Assembly (NCBI GenBank): GCA_037974665.1
Contig: CM075775.1
Span: 39,086,152-39,150,151, forward strand
Source: Ehretia macrophylla
Lineage: Eukaryota; Streptophyta; Magnoliopsida; Boraginales; Ehretiaceae
DNA length: 64,000 nucleotides
Reading direction: 5' to 3'
Made by a program: the position numbers and the translations under genes
Shown: positions 61,723 through 64,000 of the stretch, piece after piece
Layout: every line of letters starts with the position of its first letter
How positions within the stretch are numbered: position 1 is the first letter of the stretch
The notes under the pieces: generated by a model
What the model saw: only the letters and a program-made list of their open reading frames with translations
Databases searched by the model: none
What the model was told of the DNA's origin: nothing

Positions 61723-62742
61723 GCAATTCTTAATCTGATGCTGATCACTGCCACACCACATACATCGTCCCGACTTCTTCTAGCACTGGGCCTCGGTATG
61801 CCCCTTCTTGTCACAGTAAGAACAATTGACAGACTGAGTAGCAGGTGAACTACCTGTGGACCCGCGGGTACAAGAGGCTGATGGCGCTTTAGTCGGCCCA
61901 CGGTTATTCACTGGTCTGTTCTGGCTCTGGCCCTGACTACGACTTTGGCTCTGGAATTTCCTCTGTTGACCTGAAGGCTAGTATGGTTACATGTTCGGCT
62001 GACTCGAACCGGCTCTATCAAGTTTTCTCTTCTCAACTCGGGAAGCAGCAGCAAGGAGGGCAGAATAGGTATCGAAGTCATGCGAAGCCAACTGGTCCTA
62101 AATCTCTGGCCTCAATACAGTCGTGAGTTTCCACATCTTCACCTCCGGAGTACTGACCATGTATTGAGCATAGCGGGACAGTCGATCAAAATTAGCCTCG
62201 TACTGGGCCATCGTCATGTTACCCTGGTTCAAGTGCATGAATTCCTCAATCCGCCTCTACCTGAAAACTGCAGGTTCATATTTTTCCTTGAAGGCCTTAA
62301 CGAAATTACCCCACAAGCGAGGGCTATGATCAGTTTCCCACAGTGCTTCTACAGTGTGCCACCAATGCTCAGAATCCCCGTGCAATAGAAACACAGCAAA
62401 CTCCACATTTTCTTCATCAGTATAACCAAGTGGCCTGAAAATCCTCCCGATCTCAAACAACCAAGCCTCTGCTTTCTCATCATCAACTTCCCCGTGGAAT
62501 TTGGACGGGCGAAAGTCAAAGAACTCCCTCATTCTGCTATGTCTCCCATGGTTACCATCATTCCTATTGTTGTTGTTGTTGTTGGCTTCACGTGCATCTT
62601 GACGCTCCATTACTCGTGACACGCGATCCATGGCGTTCGCCATCATGTTAAACAAAGCTATGTCGGGATTAGTTTGATAAGCATCTCCGGTCTCTGGGGG
62701 GTCACTGCTCCTATTAGTAGTATGGGTACTAGGGCCAGCCAT
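61723..62742 (-). pseudogene. gag: Ty3/gypsy gag with two zinc knuckles, five stops
   Basis: Starts at ATG 62742 (protein begins MAGPST). The first 161 residues are open and contain the same gag core as the copies at 2728 and 53996. In-frame stops follow: TAG 62259-62257 (CAG in the copy at 2728), TAG 62100-62098, TAA 61989-61987, TAG 61980-61978 and TAG 61782-61780. Two CCHC zinc knuckles, with spacing C-x2-C-x4-H-x4-C, lie at 61824-61783 and 61764-61723 and would bind RNA during packaging; a stop lies between them. The gag frame is the same as the protease-reverse transcriptase frame, so the ancestor probably made one continuous gag-pol protein. Confidence 0.9.
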
Positions 62743-63015
62743 CTATAGGCACAGATTACGATGCACAATTTATTGAAATACGACAAACAAGAATTTAATG
62801 CATAAGATATGCAACATAATATAGATATACAATTCTAGAAACAATTAAGGCATGTTAATCACTTAAGCACATAGAACATAGAAGGCACAATTAACATTAT
62901 CACACAATAACATATGGACAAGTCATCCTAATTATCTTAAGGCTCTACCCATGGTCCAACAGCTAAACCCGACTTAAGCAATCTAAGCTCTAATACCATT
63001 TCTTTCTATATAAGG
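62743..63015 (-). other. Retrotransposon leader between LTR and gag
   Basis: About 270 bp between gag and the 5' LTR, similar to the leaders of the other two elements. The stretch next to the LTR, TATAGAAAGAATGG on the minus strand, matches the plus-strand element and not the truncated one. No other feature is seen. Confidence 0.8.
62987..62998 (-). other. Primer-binding site, initiator tRNA-Met
   Basis: The minus strand reads TGGTATTAGAGC, identical to the site in the plus-strand element at 53731-53742 and different at two positions from the truncated element's TGGTATCAAAGC. Confidence 0.85.
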
Positions 63016-64000
63016 TGTCACACCCGACCTGGCCTATAAAGGTTAGACTAGGGTGTGATCTGAACATTCAAGTCATGTCTCGTACTTAGTTGTTTATGAA
63101 AGTGTAACGCTTAACGTTTAGCCTAGACTCCATAATTTTTCTAGAAAACCGATAGCATAACGGCAGTAATTGGGCTCTTTAGTTTGACCTAGGTTTCTAA
63201 ACGCCTCAAATTTGATTTCCAACTAAGATTACTATTTACCATCAATTGAAATGCCTACTAGTTATCTCGATGTCTCGTTTGATTAATAACCTAGCATGAT
63301 ACTATGTCTCGTTTGTTTGTTAATCCTCGTTACAAAAGTACTTGTTGATCTTAGCTTAACAATGGGTACCTGCTTAAGATTGGATAGGTTCATTTTACTT
63401 AGTCCTTACCTGATACTTCATAATCCTATGATAGATACTAACCAGTAACGATAGCAAAACGACCATAGTAGTGTCTATCTAGTTATTATCAGTACAAACC
63501 AAAATTAGACCCCAAATTACAACGGGGGTCTTTTACATTACATCAACAAGCAACATAAAAGAAATAGTCTTCAAACAACATATTGTTCACAAAATAGCCA
63601 TAGTCACGTAAGGCACGTAGGGCAAGCATTCATTCCAAGGAGTCATCGTTAGGCACGTCGTCCTCGGGTACCTGTTCTTGGTCTTCTTCACCTGAGATGA
63701 TAAAAGAGGGTGAGTCCTTATGAACTCAGCGAGGGGGAACGAGAAATAGGTTTTGAAACTCATTTTCCGGTTCAACTTATGAAAACCCTTTTTGCAAGCA
63801 TGAATATATCACAAGTAAGTACATAACATAATATAAAAGTAAAGGAACACAATTACCCGTCTTTCCTCCCCGAGGTCCTCTAGGAACCAAGCGAGAGTAC
63901 TTATACACATAGTAAAAAGGATACGGTGAGCTTTTGCTCTCAGTTCATATCAGTATTAGTTGTTGCGGTCGACTTCAAATCATCCCTTTATCACGCCAAA
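63016..64000 (-). repeat. 5' LTR of nested element, partial (runs off window)
   Basis: The plus strand starts TGTCACACCCGACC at 63016. Only the last 985 bp of the LTR (in element sense) are inside the window. It matches the 3' LTR at 54626 onward with roughly 5% differences over the first 380 bp, and it retains the AGACCCCAAATT segment that the 3' LTR has lost. Confidence 0.92.

Larger units (their letters stand above)
54626..64000 (-). mobile_element. Nested Tekay/Del-type chromovirus, minus strand (partial)
   Basis: Read on the minus strand: 5' LTR (from beyond 64000 to 63016), primer-binding site (62998-62987), leader, gag and pol in one frame before decay, polypurine tract (58203-58191) and 3' LTR (58190-54626). 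The order protease, reverse transcriptase, RNase H, integrase, chromodomain identifies a Ty3/gypsy chromovirus, and the long LTRs and chromodomain sequence point to Tekay/Del. The visible start of the 5' LTR is about 95% identical by eye to the 3' LTR over some 380 bp, so the insertion is not very recent. It sits inside gag of the plus-strand element and is therefore younger than it. Stops and frameshifts make it non-autonomous. Confidence 0.93.

Noticed and set aside
63587-63775. A short frame beginning MNRKMSFKTYFSFPLAEF in LTRs, also at 55189-55377 and 11760-11999
   Set aside because: It is in element sense, but the LTR at 3006 has a one-base loss and the plus-strand LTR a TAG in the matching region. 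It is more likely a by-product of conserved LTR sequence.

Overview
The window looks like nuclear heterochromatin of a flowering plant, and a centromeric or pericentromeric block fits best. It is built from two things only: a tandem satellite with a repeat unit of about 340 bp, and long-LTR Ty3/gypsy retrotransposons inserted into it. I see no cellular gene, rRNA, tRNA or CRISPR array. Plant origin follows from the retrotransposon type: a gag-pol of the Tekay/Del chromovirus kind with a C-terminal chromodomain, LTRs of about 3.55-3.78 kb, and a primer-binding site for initiator tRNA-Met. The species cannot be named from this sequence.

Layout: satellite 1-2129; truncated minus-strand element (part of gag, leader, 5' LTR) 2130-6559; satellite 6560-11174; minus-strand solo LTR 11175-14719; satellite 14720-18385; plus-strand solo LTR 18386-22162; one long satellite block 22163-50126; plus-strand element 50127-54625 (5' LTR, leader, start of gag), cut inside gag by a younger minus-strand element from 54626 to beyond the right edge (3' LTR, polypurine tract, decayed gag-pol, leader, start of the 5' LTR). 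All satellite blocks run head to tail in one orientation and total about 38.4 kb, or roughly 113 units.

The satellite is not a simple array. Diagnostic variants recur at fixed multiples of 340 bp and show several higher-order repeats: a multi-kb segment present three times (from about 25.67, 31.45 and 45.67 kb), a five-unit repeat of about 1.7 kb marked by a GGATCC site, a local two-unit repeat of about 680 bp, and a 158-bp-deleted short unit found three times on the left side. Every typical unit carries a 15-bp dyad, AGCTCTCGGAGAGCT.

The five retroelement insertions belong to one family and show different stages of turnover: solo LTRs with target-site duplications, a nested insertion, and a truncated copy whose two flanks share GTCTTG. 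Coding parts are decayed, largely through CAG-to-TAG and TGG-to-TAG type changes that fit deamination of methylated cytosine. The many 60-180 residue open frames in the satellite are by-products of the repeat and are not genes.
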